Positions 24,895 to 37,475 are shown, numbered from the stretch's first letter. The stretch: 64,000 nucleotides of DNA from Ignelater luminosus (GCA_011009095.1 VTPC01000493.1:186001-250000), one strand, 5' to 3'. Made by a program: numbers and translations. The notes: generated by a model not told the origin, from the letters alone.

Positions 24895-25020
24895 TCTTGA
24901 AGAAACCAGCAGGCCCCTATCACGTGTTCTAGGGGTCATTCCGAACAAAAAATTCACATACACTATAGCTGCGGCTTAATTCTTTTCCGTTTTCAAGATA
25001 TCGACAAGAAATGTTGCCAA
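24895..25020. repeat. Probable element-end fragment adjacent to a MITE
   Basis: After TATA the sequence reads CGGGGTGCTTCTTGAAGAAACC, which contains a short hairpin (TTCTTGAAGAA), followed by a GGGGTCATTCCGAAC block. It looks like the left end of a dispersed repeat of the CAGGGTGT type, but no matching right end was found. It starts about 24 bp after the MITE at 24611-24870. Confidence 0.35.
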
Positions 25021-25644
25021 TATATGAAGTAACCTCACTAAAAAAATCCAGAAGCGATAAGTCAGGTTAGGCTGTGCTTAAAGTGCCTAACGTCTTGAAC
25101 CGGCTCTGCATAGTGCATAATATACGATGTAGCTACCGATAGCCAAGATCACGCTGGTTATTACAGTGTCTTATGCTAGAAAAGTCTCTTTTGATTCTCA
25201 AAATGTTTTAAAAGTGGTCATCTAGTGCGCAATCAATAGCTTGCAGAATTTGGATTTAAAAAGACTGTGGATAATGCTTGACATTTACAAGCAAAATTGC
25301 TTTTCAATGCAATTAGTGCAGATTTGCCGCGTACGAAGCATTTGCATTTAGAAATCTTGTATCTCTGTCTCTTCGTTATCAATCAGTCTTTAGATTTTAT
25401 TATTCTACCAAGTTCTGCTTGCTGATGAGTATCATCGTACCACATATTACAGTTAGTTACTTGCAAAGAAAGTGATTTACTTACACTAAAATCAAAAGTG
25501 TAGTGCTCACGCTGAGTTACTAAACTAACTGGTCTTTTCTGTTGATAGTTAACTCAAAGGCCTTTTCTATCTTATCTATCCTTCGTGATACCCAATCCAA
25601 ACCAGTCAGACCGGATATATTTCTCGGAAGAAACAACTTTTGAC

Positions 25645-25905
25645 CCATATAGCATGCAGACATTCAGTGGACATACATCAGACATTCGAATTTTGGACGT
25701 TGCATTTTTGATTTACGAACATTCTACGTCACAACTTTGGATATTCAAAGGACGTCCGTTACTGAAATTAATTTAGATGCAGTTTGTACATGGACAAACA
25801 ACTTAGTTTAAAAATATTCGGAAGAAGTATAAACTAAAATAGGATGTCCAGTGGACATCTGCTAACGGACATCTAGTAGATGTCCAATACATGGCATAAT
25901 TCTAA
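25645..25905 (+). repeat. Repeat with 11-bp-periodic GGACATC/GATGTCC steps (copy 1)
   Basis: It opens with CCATATAGCATGCAGACATTCAG. Many GGACAT, GGACGT and GATGTCC half-sites follow, and near 25841-25890 they recur every 11 bp in alternating orientation. The opening resembles the reverse complement of the end of the repeat at 60770-60946 (CGATATAGCACACGAACGT), so the two are copies of one family in opposite orientation. Confidence 0.55.
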
Positions 25906-26393
25906 GGACATATAGGAAAATAGGATATATGAGTTTTCTAAACAGTCAGAAGGTGATGGCCAGCTTTCTTTTTTCATATTCACAATTATACCGTATAAAC
26001 GACGTCATAGGTTTGTTATGGATGATCATGTATAGTAAAATAGAAAATCGACGTGTCTTAGCATTTTTCCGACAAGACATAAAAAGTTTCGTCGTTTGTT
26101 ACAACATTTTCCCAAACTTTTTTAGTATTTCACTTTTACAAAGGTAGACTTTGATCTTTACTTTTTAAATACAATTAAAATTATTTTATTATATATAACA
26201 TAACGCAAGTGTTATTTCTCTAGGTCTTCTGAAATGGAACATTTTGTATCTATTGCTATGATGTAAAAGAGCTTTTGGTTAATACTTCACATGACCGATC
26301 GTGCACCAGTACTTTTTCTGCTTATATGGTTTCACTTGTAATTTCAATTTTTGAATCTGAAAGTTACAGAAAGTAAGTTTTAGGAAAAAGTAA

Positions 26394-26479
26394 ACAGTGA
26401 AACCTCCATATAACGGAAAACGTCCATACCAAAGAAGATGTCTTTAGTACAGAAGTGTCCGTTGGGAGAAATTTCATTG
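26394..26479. mobile_element. Very short MITE-like foldback with pogo/Tigger-type ends
   Basis: The left end CAGTGAAACCTCCATATAACGGA resembles the CAGTGAAACCTCTATATAACGG-type termini known from pogo/Tigger-like elements. The reverse complement of the right end reads CAATGAAATTTCTCCCAACGGACA. The two arms pair imperfectly over an 86 bp element. TA follows the right end, and the left flank is TAA. It may instead be a remnant of a longer element. Confidence 0.4.
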
Positions 26480-28459
26480 TATTTTGACAAACATACCAAT
26501 TAAAGTTAGTGTTTGAATGTCCACCTTGTATAGTAGAAAAAACCGTTGGTTCAATCAAACGGAAAGCTGGTTATATGTTCTCCTAAACCACAACAACAGA
26601 TATTGGAAGTTGGTATATCACGATTATATGGAACACTCTGTATAATTGGAAATAATTCTAGAAAGTAGAAGATATATCTAAAAATGATGACATCTGGACA
26701 CGTCGGAACACCCTTTATACAATAAAAGAGAAATCATTTTTTAAAATTAATATAAACAATACAAAGACTAGTTATACCATTCATGAAACCGTTTTCTGTA
26801 GCTATTATCATACACTACCACTGTATTTATTCTCTTTTAATGCACACAACAAATAATACGTCAGTAATAACATAACAGTGTGAATTAGATCACTGTTCCT
26901 ATTGCGTTGCATTGGAAGCAAAACTTGTCGTTTCATTACTTTAACAAAACACGGTCTTGTTTTACAATAAAAAAATGTTACTTTAAAATAATATTCTGTT
27001 ATTTATGACGTACGATATTCAATGTTTGTTGCAAAATATTTTAGATACATTGAAGTATCACCAGCAAGAAGAATTTAAACAAAAGAGCATTTGTTTTGTT
27101 CAGATTCACTTTGAAACAAACAAGCCTGATAGATAAAATAAAAATCAGACGTGTAACCTAGAATGATGTATGTTGAAAGAAGAACGGTACTGAAAAAGGT
27201 CTAAATACAAAACAATACAATATAACAATGAAACGTTAGTGTGTACGCGGCTTTAACTTACAGGTGAATTTTACCTGTCCCATTTTTGAAATGGCATTAA
27301 TAGATTTTGTGATACATTTAATGAAGTTGTAGCAAATTAGAACAGTACAAAAATATTATACACAATCGCTGTTAAATATCATATTATGCTAATTACCATA
27401 CAAGTATGTTCCACTTAAAAATAAATAATTACCCTCGAACTAGACAGTAGACAGGTTGGTTGCTTGTATGATAATCAAGTTTGCACAAAACAAAAAGTAT
27501 GTGGTAGGTATGTATGGGTTCTACGAAAGAAAAAGTGGAATTAGTTTTATTATTTAGCATTCATGACATAAACAAATTAAATTTAAATTATGCATCGTGT
27601 TGGCATTGACCTGAATGTGAATCATGGCAGGATCAAAAAACTATTTTTCTCATTAGATAAATAGTTATATCTTCGCTTTTTTGAAGATTTATTATAATTA
27701 CCGATTTTTAAAAATCATGTATGAAGGCGGATATCTTAAATGCTCTACAAGTAGTAGTTAACGATTATTACTCGTATTGGTTTTTAATTATAATTAACAA
27801 TAAAAGTATGCATTCTGTGTATCATAACACGAGGGTTTTCCCGTATATCTATCCATTCAAAGTTCATTACTGGTGAAAATTTATATGTGACCTTAAATTA
27901 GTAAAACTGGTTGTGAAAATTGCGAAATCACTCAATAAAACTGTCGGTAGACTATTATTATGATAGGAGCAATTTCTACGAAATTACATCAGATTTTATT
28001 TAACAATTGAATGTCTAATATTTTCAAAGCCACACAACGACGTCTTTTTTATTCATTAATAATAAACTCTTAACATATTAAATGAAATGGGCAATTTGAT
28101 TTTTAATTAAGTTCAAAGTATAAATTAACCAAAACCTTTTAATTTAAATAATAAACAAAATAATTTTGAGCGTGTCATTACTGGTTGCTATGTCACAAAA
28201 ACTATAAACCATAAATTAGTGTCATCCATTGGATTATTATTTCAATTAAGCTTTTAACAAAAACACACACTTTATTTAAAACAATTCGTATTTGTTGACA
28301 AATCTTGAAAATTAAGTCGCATAGTAATAATATACAGTGTGGACAATAAATATAATAACTGACCTAATTAATTTTTTTTAAATAAAAATTTAGACTAACT
28401 TGGCCGCTTTAGATTGTTTTGGCCAGACAGTCTTACACATCTTGCGAAGTCAGTCTATA

Positions 28460-29189
28460 CCGGGTGGCTCATTTCGACCATTTGGGAACCAATAAAGTTA
28501 TCATACTGAAATTCATTTGTTAAATGGAGCCACTAGTTTTTGCTCCTATCAGTAGCACGTCTGATTCCTAATAATAAAACTGTATTACGGTATCATTGCT
28601 CTAAGATTGGTAATAACCGAAATTAAAACAGAAAAATGTTCTAATTTCAATTTTCTCACTCTCAATCAGTCAATAGTTTGATAACTTGAATGGTTCCCAA
28701 ATTATCGAATGTATACTGTTAAGCCCAAAAGATTCTTTTTTTTGTGTATTTCATATATTTTTTAACTTTATAATTATAATAATAAGTTAAGTAATTATCT
28801 ATATATAATAATTGAATAATAATAATTATTATTATTAATTGCAAACAAGTTATTAAAAAAAAATTGAAGATGTTAAATTCTGTAAAGTTTTAAAATTTGT
28901 TTTACGAAAATCTGTTTAACAACTTTGGAATATATAAAAGGATTTCGCATTTCTCCCACAAAAATTATTAGAATTTCAATTTGTTTTAAATTAGTATTTA
29001 TCAAAGGTACCTGAATACTTTTTTGCTAGGAACCATACGGGCTATTGTTTGAGGAAATAAAAAAGTAGTGGCTCCATTTAACAAATGCAAGATAAAGTTG
29101 TTTTTGCTTTGGAAAAATGTTTAATCTCAGGCTACTAACTTTAATGGTTCCCAAATTATCCAGTATAGACTGTTAAACGAGACACTCTG
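28460..29189. mobile_element. TA-flanked foldback element with an extra internal inverted arm (730 bp)
   Basis: The left arm CGGGTGGCTCATTT...ATTTGGGAACCAATAAAGTT...TTTGTTAAATGGAGCCACTA is repeated in reverse complement at 29050-29189 (TAGTGGCTCCATTTAACAAATG...ATGGTTCCCAAAT...GAGACACTCTG). A third arm in the same reverse orientation lies at about 28665-28722 (GATAACTTGAATGGTTCCCAAAT). TA flanks both outer ends. There is no coding capacity. The AT-rich core (28740-28880) has simple TTA/AAT runs. Confidence 0.6.
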
Positions 29190-31344
29190 TATACTATATC
29201 TATATTACTACAAGCTCTTAAGCTGCATATACATTTTTGACACATAGTTTCTTTTGCTTCTGCAATTTTTTTCGTAGCTCATAAAATTTTTATTTTTCTT
29301 TCTTCCCAGAGGAAGTTTAAGTTCAGAGAAGCCAAAGTCATATCTCACCAAAAGTCATAATAAGTATACCATGGATAATTCTGTTTTTTCAAGTTCCGTA
29401 GGAAATCTTTCTGCATAATATTATCTTTTCATTCCGCATCCCCGAAAAAAGTTCTATTATCAGTAAAAATTGTTTGGCATTTGGATTTATTGAAAACGTC
29501 TTTTCTGTGAAAAGTTCTTTAAAGACCAAAAATTTCTTAACTTAAATACACTATAAATAGTTCTAATCAGGAAATTCAAAAAGTCAAAACGTTTTTAGGT
29601 TTGTGAAACTTAAATCTTTGAAGCGAACAGAGCTTTATCTACTTAATCTTCTTGGCGAAAGAGACACTAATATAACATTGAGTTTCTTTCAATCGGAAGC
29701 TTTAATGAATGAGAGATACACTTCATCTTGACAAGTCTTAGTAATCTGAACTTAAACGAACTGTTGTCAAATGAAAATAAAAATAAGCACGAATACACAG
29801 AAAAAAAACTATTAACTACCAAAGTCTCAAGTTGGCACGACAATCCGTTCTTGGGATCCAGAAAATGTTCGAAAAAACAAGAAACCCACTGATCCAATCT
29901 TCATCTCGGTGCCCAAATTTTACCCCGTTACTTTCAATTGTTTTAAAACAGTCGAGCTTGTCCGGTGTTTTAGAAATCGGCCGTTTTCAAAGCTTGTTTG
30001 TAGCTAATACTTTAAGGTACCCCATGAAAGCAAGAGATTTTGCAAAAGAATGCGATCATCAAAATTTGATTTTTTGAAATATCTTAACGAAGAAACAATC
30101 GAAGATCGCCCGTTACATTTACGACAAAAAGCGTCCCAAACTCGATGAAATGTTTGGCCATCGTCTTTTATTGTTAACCAAGATATTCTCGCGTGCGATG
30201 ATCTCGTATTTACAAATCTGTAAACACAACTCGTTTATCTTTTGCTGTTATCGAGAAAATTGAATTTGCTCATTTCGAGGGGCAAAATCTTACAAGTTAA
30301 AAAACTCATTTCGATAGACCTAAATAGAACGAAACTGCTTGGTCTTCTTTCCATCTTTCGAAAGGTCAACTATGAATTCTACTGACGAATCTACTAATGT
30401 AGCCGATTATATCTTTTTTAAGAGACCAATCGGATTTTTGCGAATTCTTCTGTCTGAAGAGCAATACAGTTATTTCTTCCCAATCAAAGATTATGAGTTG
30501 CTCTGTTTTTTCTCGTAATTCTCATTAGTGGAGAACTTAGCATTCAAACAATGTTTAATAAAATTTGAAAGAACTAACCTCATAAATTATTTTTGACTTT
30601 AAGTACTTTGAGAAAAGTATCAGAACTTGGGGGTTTTTCAAAATATTCCATTCTTCGATCTGGATCTATCTATAAATCAAATGGACACTTTTGTTGATGA
30701 TATGGCTATCTTTCTTAATAAGGAAGAAAATATACATAATAAAAGAATTTTACCCATCTGCGACTTGAATTATAACTTTGATGTCGTTCTCTTCTAGTCA
30801 AAGGCATAAACAAATGACTTAGAAACTTGTTCTGATCTTCAAGGATGTTAGAAGCAAAAACTCCTCTGAATTCTTTAATTGACCATAGCAGGACTAACGC
30901 GAAAGCCTCTGTGTAGGTAATATTTGATAAGTTTCTAATGATTTCAAGATTCTTCCTGCACTCTCCGTTTACAAATCATATGAGATGTAACAAGCAGAGA
31001 ATGGAGAGGTGTTTGTTTGCAATTTCTTAAAATTTATAGAAAAGTACATAACTTCCTCTGGAATATTTCGTTACATTTTACAGTGGGCGAATATAAAAAC
31101 TGTAAACACCCAGTTTGTTTAAATATTTGTACCACAGCAATGTGAAAATTGCTTGGCATTTAAAACAGCTCTCGTTAGAAAATCCGAATAAACATTTAAT
31201 TTACCCTGAAGCTATTTTACGTAGGAATAACTAAACACTGTTTTCCTAAAACTTTCTCTTAAGGGGAAATACTTTTTTCGCATTTAATGAAAAGAGCTTT
31301 TAATTAGGTGTATTTTTAGTTACATTTATTTAAATGAACTTATA

Positions 31345-31844
31345 CAGGGTGTCTTTAGGAAGGTAAACAAACTTAACAAAAGATCTTGATTTACTGTTAT
31401 TAATTAAAGGAGCAGGTAACAACTATTTCTGCAGTTGATCTTAATTGATAGCTTATTGTTCATCAGAAGTCTTTGTTTCCAAGCCTTGGTTATTAGTATT
31501 TGATTAGATGCATTTAAGTTAGGTAGGCAAAGAAAGTCTTTTGGTTTCTACATTCGCTGTTATACAATAGAAACCAGACAGTAATTAGTAATTACTAGTA
31601 ATTACATTTAATTGCTACAAGAATAAAATAATGCTCATTTGCTAAAAACCACATTATTGTGTTGTGTTGCATTATTTTTATTTTTTTAAAATAATAATTA
31701 ATAAATGTGGTTATTTGATTATCTTATTTTGACAAAACAAAACTGCTTCAGTAGTATAGGAATCGTACTTGTATTTACAAGAAAATTTACGAAGATGTTT
31801 TAAGACAAAGTTAGATTGTTGTGAATTATTATTAGGACACATTG
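31345..31844. mobile_element. Possible TA-flanked MITE
   Basis: The left end CAGGGTGTCTTTAGG follows TA. The reverse complement of the putative right end reads CAATGTGTCCTAATA and is also bordered by TA. Only the outer 14 bp or so match loosely, so the pairing could be fortuitous. Confidence 0.28.
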
Positions 31845-34800
31845 TATAATTAAATTAGTAAATTTAAGTTTGGAATTTATATAATTTTTAATTTATTTTT
31901 TGCGTCTAACTGTTATTAGTTAATCTATAATTAAATTTGCGTGCATAAAAATTCAACTTCTTTTACTTTTTAAAGATAATTATTAAGAATGACAACAATA
32001 ATTAAAGATAAAAATAAAGACAAATAAAAAATAATGACACAAAAAATCGTATTAATTTCGATTGCTTTAAAAATCAAAATTCTTTTACGTCCTTCCCTAA
32101 ATTGGGTACAGATAAGTAAATAAAAAATTTCGAAAACATCTTTTATGACTCAAATACTATTTCCTGATAAAGACACTTTAATCGGTCACTTGGTTTGATT
32201 ACCGTATGACCTTGATCGGTTTATTTTTTTATTCCTCCAGTTGTATCTTTTCTTAAGAACAAGCTTATTAGATAATTTTTAGGCAAATTAAATTTAAATC
32301 TTGTTATTGTACAAACAGTAAACTTTGAAACTACCTCAAACAATTCTTCTTATCAGTGGCACTAATTTATCGTTAATTAAATATTTAATAGTCAAAATCC
32401 TCTATTTAGTGAGGTACTAGGAACATCATTACGCTGCAAAAGATGATAATTAGTCAAGTTAATTATTTATTTATGCAAATTCTAATTGATGTGGAGCTAT
32501 TTTAAATTTTCACGCAATTTTAACCATGTTTACCATGACGGAGCACTTACACATAATTTCAGTATTATGGATAATTGATTTTTGTTATGAAATTGGAATC
32601 AGGATTTCTATGCTTTCTAGTTGTATTTTAATTTCATTTTTTGGATTTTGGGAAAATGCTACATTTAGAAAGTTTTTTTTTTTTAATTAATATATGTATT
32701 GAGACAATTGCAATAAATTTCAATAAAAACTGGGATGCAGACTACATTGATCCTGATCTTGCAGGTTGTAGCTGGAGATTTTCAATTGTTGATTGTTTCG
32801 CCCCCTGAATTGCGGCGCCCTCAAGTCACGGAAGCATTATTTATGTCAGTAGTTTTAGTGTCATTGCGTTTTAGTAAAATCTTACTTGGAAATTCTCAAT
32901 TCTGAATTCTTAGTTTTGGTGGGTTTTTGTAAGCTTGACCAATGTCATTCAGATTTTGATTTGTTTATTCTAAGCGGAGCTCCAAACTTTAAAAAATACA
33001 AAGTAAATATAGAACGTGCAAGGAGATCTTGTATGTATTAAAAAAGTGTACTGTAAATACCGCAACAACCCACCAAACACTGATCTCGGTAACTGCTATA
33101 ATTTAGTCTGTACTTATCATTGGAAATGTTGGAAATGAATATTCGCTGATTCATTTCCAAAGGGCAAAATTACTTTCCCTGTTTTGGAATTTACACACAA
33201 CTGCAAAACCTCCTTGTTGTGGCTTAGCAAACATAGTTGTTTCCATCACCAATAAACATGGTGCTTCGCAAAACACAAAATATTGAGAAGCTTTGGTCGA
33301 CAGTACCATTTAGACAAAGCCCAAAACAACTATAGTTCATCAGTTAATTCGGGTTGATTGTTTTCTTCTTTGTGTTGTTACTGGACTCTTTTTCTTGTTT
33401 TTCTTGTAGAAAATTCTTTTGGAGTCATTCAGTTCAATTCATTATTTTTTAACAAGATACGTGAAAGTAAACGGAACTCAGATTTTGAGTCTTACCTTGA
33501 TGTTCGAATGCAATTTTATGCTGCGTCTTTGAATTTTGTTTTGGTATAACAGTAATGCCTACTGATTTTGTTGCAATTATTACCTGCTAAACTAGCCATA
33601 GTCAGGATAATAAGCTTTGACTTAATTTTCTTTTTTTATCAGCTGATATGCCCATATCAGTGTTCGTATTTCTTTAATCTTCTGAATCGATTTCGAATGT
33701 CTGATACTGATGTTTAATATTTGAGTTGTGCGCCCATCTTCTTCAGATGCAGTGGCAAGTCAGTCAATCTTTAATAAGATAAAGTGAAGATTATCACATA
33801 CTGATTATTGATTAAGATTAACATTATTTTACGTACATTTAAGGACAAAGTGGCTTAATATTCACAAAAACAACTTCCGTATTCATTGCGATAAAATTTC
33901 TATCTTTGTTTTGGAGTACCTTCCTCATTTGGTTGGTTACAAGCAAAACAGGTTGGAGCAGTTTTAGATCTTTTGCTGATAGGTCTGCTTTCATGAGCTT
34001 TCATCAAATTATTTAACTGTCTTACTGATTCCAAAGGTTAATTACAATTGATCGATTACTACAGATTCCTGCTGGCCTCTCTTATATCTAGTTGTTGGAG
34101 AAAACGTAACAGATGGCTTGAATACTTTAAGGGTATATTGAAAGTTTTTAACATTGGATTTGTTCTGTTGAACTGTAATTTTAAAAATGTGCAGTTTGAA
34201 CAGAATACTACAAATGAAAATATTAGTGTTTTTTCATTCTTGATTTTTTTTGAAATTGTATGAACTCAACAAATACTGTGGGAATCAAACTGGACCAACT
34301 TACTACGGCCAATTTTGGCAATTAAAAAACAACCAGTAGTAGGATGTCTGAAATCTGTTCTTATGGTGTGTAACTCTTCATGCCTAAAAGCTTTTGATAT
34401 AGTTTGGACGAGTTTTCTAAACTTGCAAACTGGGTATAGTTAATGCTTTTCTTTCTTGACAAAACTTTCTTATTTCATAAAATTCGCTCATTCAGTTCTT
34501 TTCCTATATAGTAATAGTAACTTTTGCAGTGAATTTACATAATCCACAACACTATGACGTAAATAGATATTTCCCAGAAATCTAGATACTTAATTCTAAC
34601 CACAAGGTGAAGTTAAGAATTTATTTTCACACGAACACGATAAGAGAAAATATAAAGAAGCATACAGAAGCAAACAGAAGAATACATTCCATCTTTATTT
34701 AATATTTTGTTAATTATTTGTAATTCTAAATTCGACAGAAACAGATTTTCATATTTTATTTATTAATTATTTGGATTTTTCAACATGAGTTATTTAAAAA

Positions 34801-34846
34801 TGACGACGCCGTGGGAGGGCGCAAATAATTTAGTGTTGACCTTGAA

Positions 34847-35089
34847 ATGGTGAAAAACCGTAAGGAAATATTAGGAAAAACGCCATATACCATATTGAAA
34901 GACACCATGGGAAATCAAACGACAGTCGGCGGTACACCCATTCGACCCACTTTAAACAAGTCTTCCACGCAAGAAAAATTCCCTGATAACGTCACTAGCC
35001 GGTGGTCAATAATGTCACTTGAGGAAAACAAACAAAGCAAGAAAGCAACTCCTAAATCACATTATTATGATCTTGGCTTACTAGGATAA
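34847..35089 (+). CDS. Uncharacterised 80-codon intronless ORF inside the Mitf intron
   Basis: An ATG-started ORF encodes 80 residues, including EILGKTPYTILKDTMGN near residue 7 and RWSIMSLEEN near residue 52, and ends SHYYDLGLLG. The translation is compositionally protein-like and the segment is more GC-rich than its surroundings. AATAAATAAA follows directly after the stop, then an A-rich stretch. A second frame starting at ATG 34785 (MSYLKMTTPWEGANN...) reads in well-formed codons up to LTLKW and stops where this ORF starts, one base out of frame at an A-run. The two may therefore be one broken protein. It could be a small nested gene, a retrocopy or chance. I recognise no family. Confidence 0.35.
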   Translation: MVKNRKEILGKTPYTILKDTMGNQTTVGGTPIRPTLNKSSTQEKFPDNVTSRWSIMSLEENKQSKKATPKSHYYDLGLLG

Positions 35090-35159
35090 ATAAATAAAAA
35101 GTTGAATTAAAAAAGTAAAATATTGATATGGTTGTACTTCGAATCCTATCTTGATTTCA

Positions 35160-35270
35160 AATATAGGAAATTACACGGGTATTCCACTTTAAATTTTTAA
35201 CTTGCCATCATTTCCGGCTGAACCGGAAGCTATAGAAAAATGAATGTCACTTGTGGTATTCAATAGTAGC
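35160..35270. repeat. Fragment with a TTTCCGGCTGAACCGGAAG palindromic motif
   Basis: The motif CCGGCTGAACCGGAAG near 35216 resembles CCGGTCAAACCGGAAGC at 23248. Both are followed by AT-rich sequence with an ATGA/TGTC block. It is probably a relic of the same dispersed repeat family. Confidence 0.35.
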
Positions 35271-36082
35271 CAGATTATACTTGCCAAGTTTTATTTGATT
35301 TATTTCAAAAACAATACAAAAAATATGTTGAAAAGGTACTGCCTAATAAAACTGTTTAAACTCAATTAGAATATTAATTGTCTAAAATTTTAAAAATTAC
35401 ATTAAAGAGATAATCTTGTTATTTTTTGTTTGTCACTTTAAATGTATTTTAATAGTAAGTAATTGGTTTAGTAGTAATCTAATAACTGTCATTATTAAAA
35501 TAAACAATGTCGGACATTCATGTCAAATACCATTTCTATCATTTATTAATTTTCGTAAGTAAAACAGTCGATTGTTTTCAGAAGTAGTAAAAATATTGTA
35601 CCTAATGAATTTTTTATTAACTGTCCTTAATTTCTAGGGTTGTTTCCTATTTGATTGATTTTGTTTGAAAAACATTATTATATTTGTTGAATAAGGGTGC
35701 TGTGACCATAACCTTCATAAGTACAAGTAGTGGTGGTTTCCATAAATAATTCACTACATTTGTAACCTACATAAAGGATAAGGGTGGGTCTATCAATAAT
35801 TTTCTGTTGTCGCTCAATTACTACCAGTATGTGGTATTCACCACTTATTTATTTTCGAGTTGATAAATCGAATAAAAAGCGCGATAATACTTTTGTAAAG
35901 AACCGAATACTAAAAGTTTTTCAGGTTTAATTTGTCGAAGTAAGATGGTTATGATGCATTTTATGCCGGAAAGGGGGCGTAGTTATATTACATAACCAGG
36001 GTTCCCTCTCCTATATTGCCTTCTTAAATTGCTGCTCGGCCCAGTAATTATGTCTTTATCTTTCATATACTCTTCATCCGTG

Positions 36083-36330
36083 ACGTAGAGCACTTGGTGA
36101 TACCGCGAATAGAGCGCGGCGCTAGCGGTTGATTACAAACTATACAAACCACCTGTGCTTACCGCGGCGCGAACACGGATTTGATTTGGCTCCAGTTTAA
36201 TTTCATCTCTTTATAAGTTTGGTGATGCTTAGTTGTTGATTTATTCTTGTAATTGTTTTTCAATTCGCAAAGCGAAAGTTCGTAGTCGCGTTTTAGCCGG
36301 CAAAAACGGAACTTTTATTTTGGTTTTAAT
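36083..36330 (+). promoter_or_regulatory. CpG-rich island, candidate internal Mitf promoter and 5' leader
   Basis: Within uniformly AT-rich, CpG-poor intron this 250 bp carries dense CpG (ACCGCGAATAGAGCGCGGCG, TTACCGCGGCGCGAAC, TAGTCGCGTTTTAGCCGG), a CRE-like TGACGTA at 36081-36087 and a TATA-like TTATAAG at 36211-36217. About 180 bp after its end comes a short ATG frame with a good splice donor in the phase that the downstream Mitf exon needs. Promoter activity is inferred; no transcript evidence is available. Confidence 0.4.
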
Positions 36331-36507
36331 TTAATAATTTGTGCACGTTTTCTTGTTTGTGCTTTTATATATTCATAAGATTGTTCACATTGTGTAGTCT
36401 ATCTTTGGAAAGTTTTATTGTACTTTGTACACTTATTATGCCAAAGACATAAGCAGTCGTTTGTGAACGACTTTGGCCCAGTTTTATCGAGTCTGCACGG
36501 TTTTTGG

Positions 36508-36570
36508 ATGACCACCAGTTCGCCGAAAATCAAAATGCCCGTTTACAATATTATTACTAGGAGGTGTAAG
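36508..36570 (+). CDS. Candidate alternative first coding exon of Mitf (21 codons)
   Basis: ATG at 36508 opens MTTSSPKIKMPVYNIITRRCK, followed immediately by a GTAATT donor at 36571 after AAG. The exon ends in phase 0, as does the exon at 8849, so it could splice directly to the phase-0 acceptor at 56829/56830 and give an in-frame Mitf protein starting with this peptide. A second in-frame ATG lies at 36535. A four-codon upstream ORF occurs at 36438-36452. The open frame extends upstream of 36508 only through non-ATG codons. A protein made this way would lack the Rag-binding exon and the Q/P-rich exon but keep the activation segment and bHLH-zipper. This is analogous in logic, not in sequence, to vertebrate MITF-M. 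A chance ORF downstream of an unrelated CpG-rich patch is the alternative. Confidence 0.33.
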
Positions 36571-37450
36571 GTAATTCCAAAATTTCTATTAAACTACGTT
36601 TTAAGTATTATTACCAAGAAAGTTTCATTTAAAAAAAAATGGAAATTAGAAGAGTTGTTTTCGTTTTGTTTTGTTATTGTTTTTTTTTTTGTTTAAAACG
36701 AACAAACCCGAAATCTTTCCTTAATAACTAATAATAAAGTGGCATTTTAAATTCTAAATTGGTATTGTTTTGTTTAATAATTATTTATTCCTTCAACATG
36801 CAATTTGATTGTTGTTACTGCAGTGACCGATAGGTGCTTTAGGGTGCTACGCTGTGAAAGTATGGCATTTTTAATAGAATTTAATCGGGTCTAAGGTTGT
36901 TAATATTTTAATTAGCTATGATTTTTGTTAAGTCAATCAATCGATAAAAGCCTTTTTTTAAACTAAATATCGTTCAAATAGTAAGAAATTATTATTTTAG
37001 AACGCGTCCTTGAATGGACAGTGTTTATCAATTAAGAAATAACAACCAAAATAGAAGAGCTTTTATGCGAAGTGAACTTGGAGATCATTTAAATAACTTC
37101 ATTAAATTTAAATTACGTCTATCCTGGGTTATAAAGTAAAAGTTTAGCGACTTATCAAAATATCAGACGCCGAATTTCTGAGTCTCTATTATTTTAAACA
37201 TGCTGATAATAATTATTTATCTTTTAACAAAAGTCACTTATCCCTTCCTTTGTGAATTCAACAATGTTACATACTATAATACGATGTTATCATAAATCTA
37301 AAACAATTTTTTCGAGATTTATTTGATTACTTTCAACAAAAATTATGACCGTTAAAACATAACCTAGTAAAATAATTATTTAATATTTTTTATCCTTGAA
37401 AACGTATTAAGTATATCATGGCACGTTTTATGAAAATTTTCTCGTTATTT

Positions 37451-37475
37451 TTATTATTATTATTATTATTATTAT
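37451..37475. repeat. (TTA)n microsatellite
   Basis: About eight consecutive TTA units lie in the intron. Confidence 0.9.

Larger units (their letters stand above)
19756..36082 (+). other. Mitf: Giant Mitf intron, middle part with MITE debris
   Basis: There is no host exon that I can support except the small ORF at 34847-35089. The stretch holds the MITEs and repeat fragments listed separately (23115, 24611, 24895, 25645, 26394, 28460, 31345, 35160). Between them (for example 19760-23110, 29200-31340 and 31850-34780) the sequence is AT-rich and featureless apart from simple TTA/AAT runs such as 20893-20911. Confidence 0.55.
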
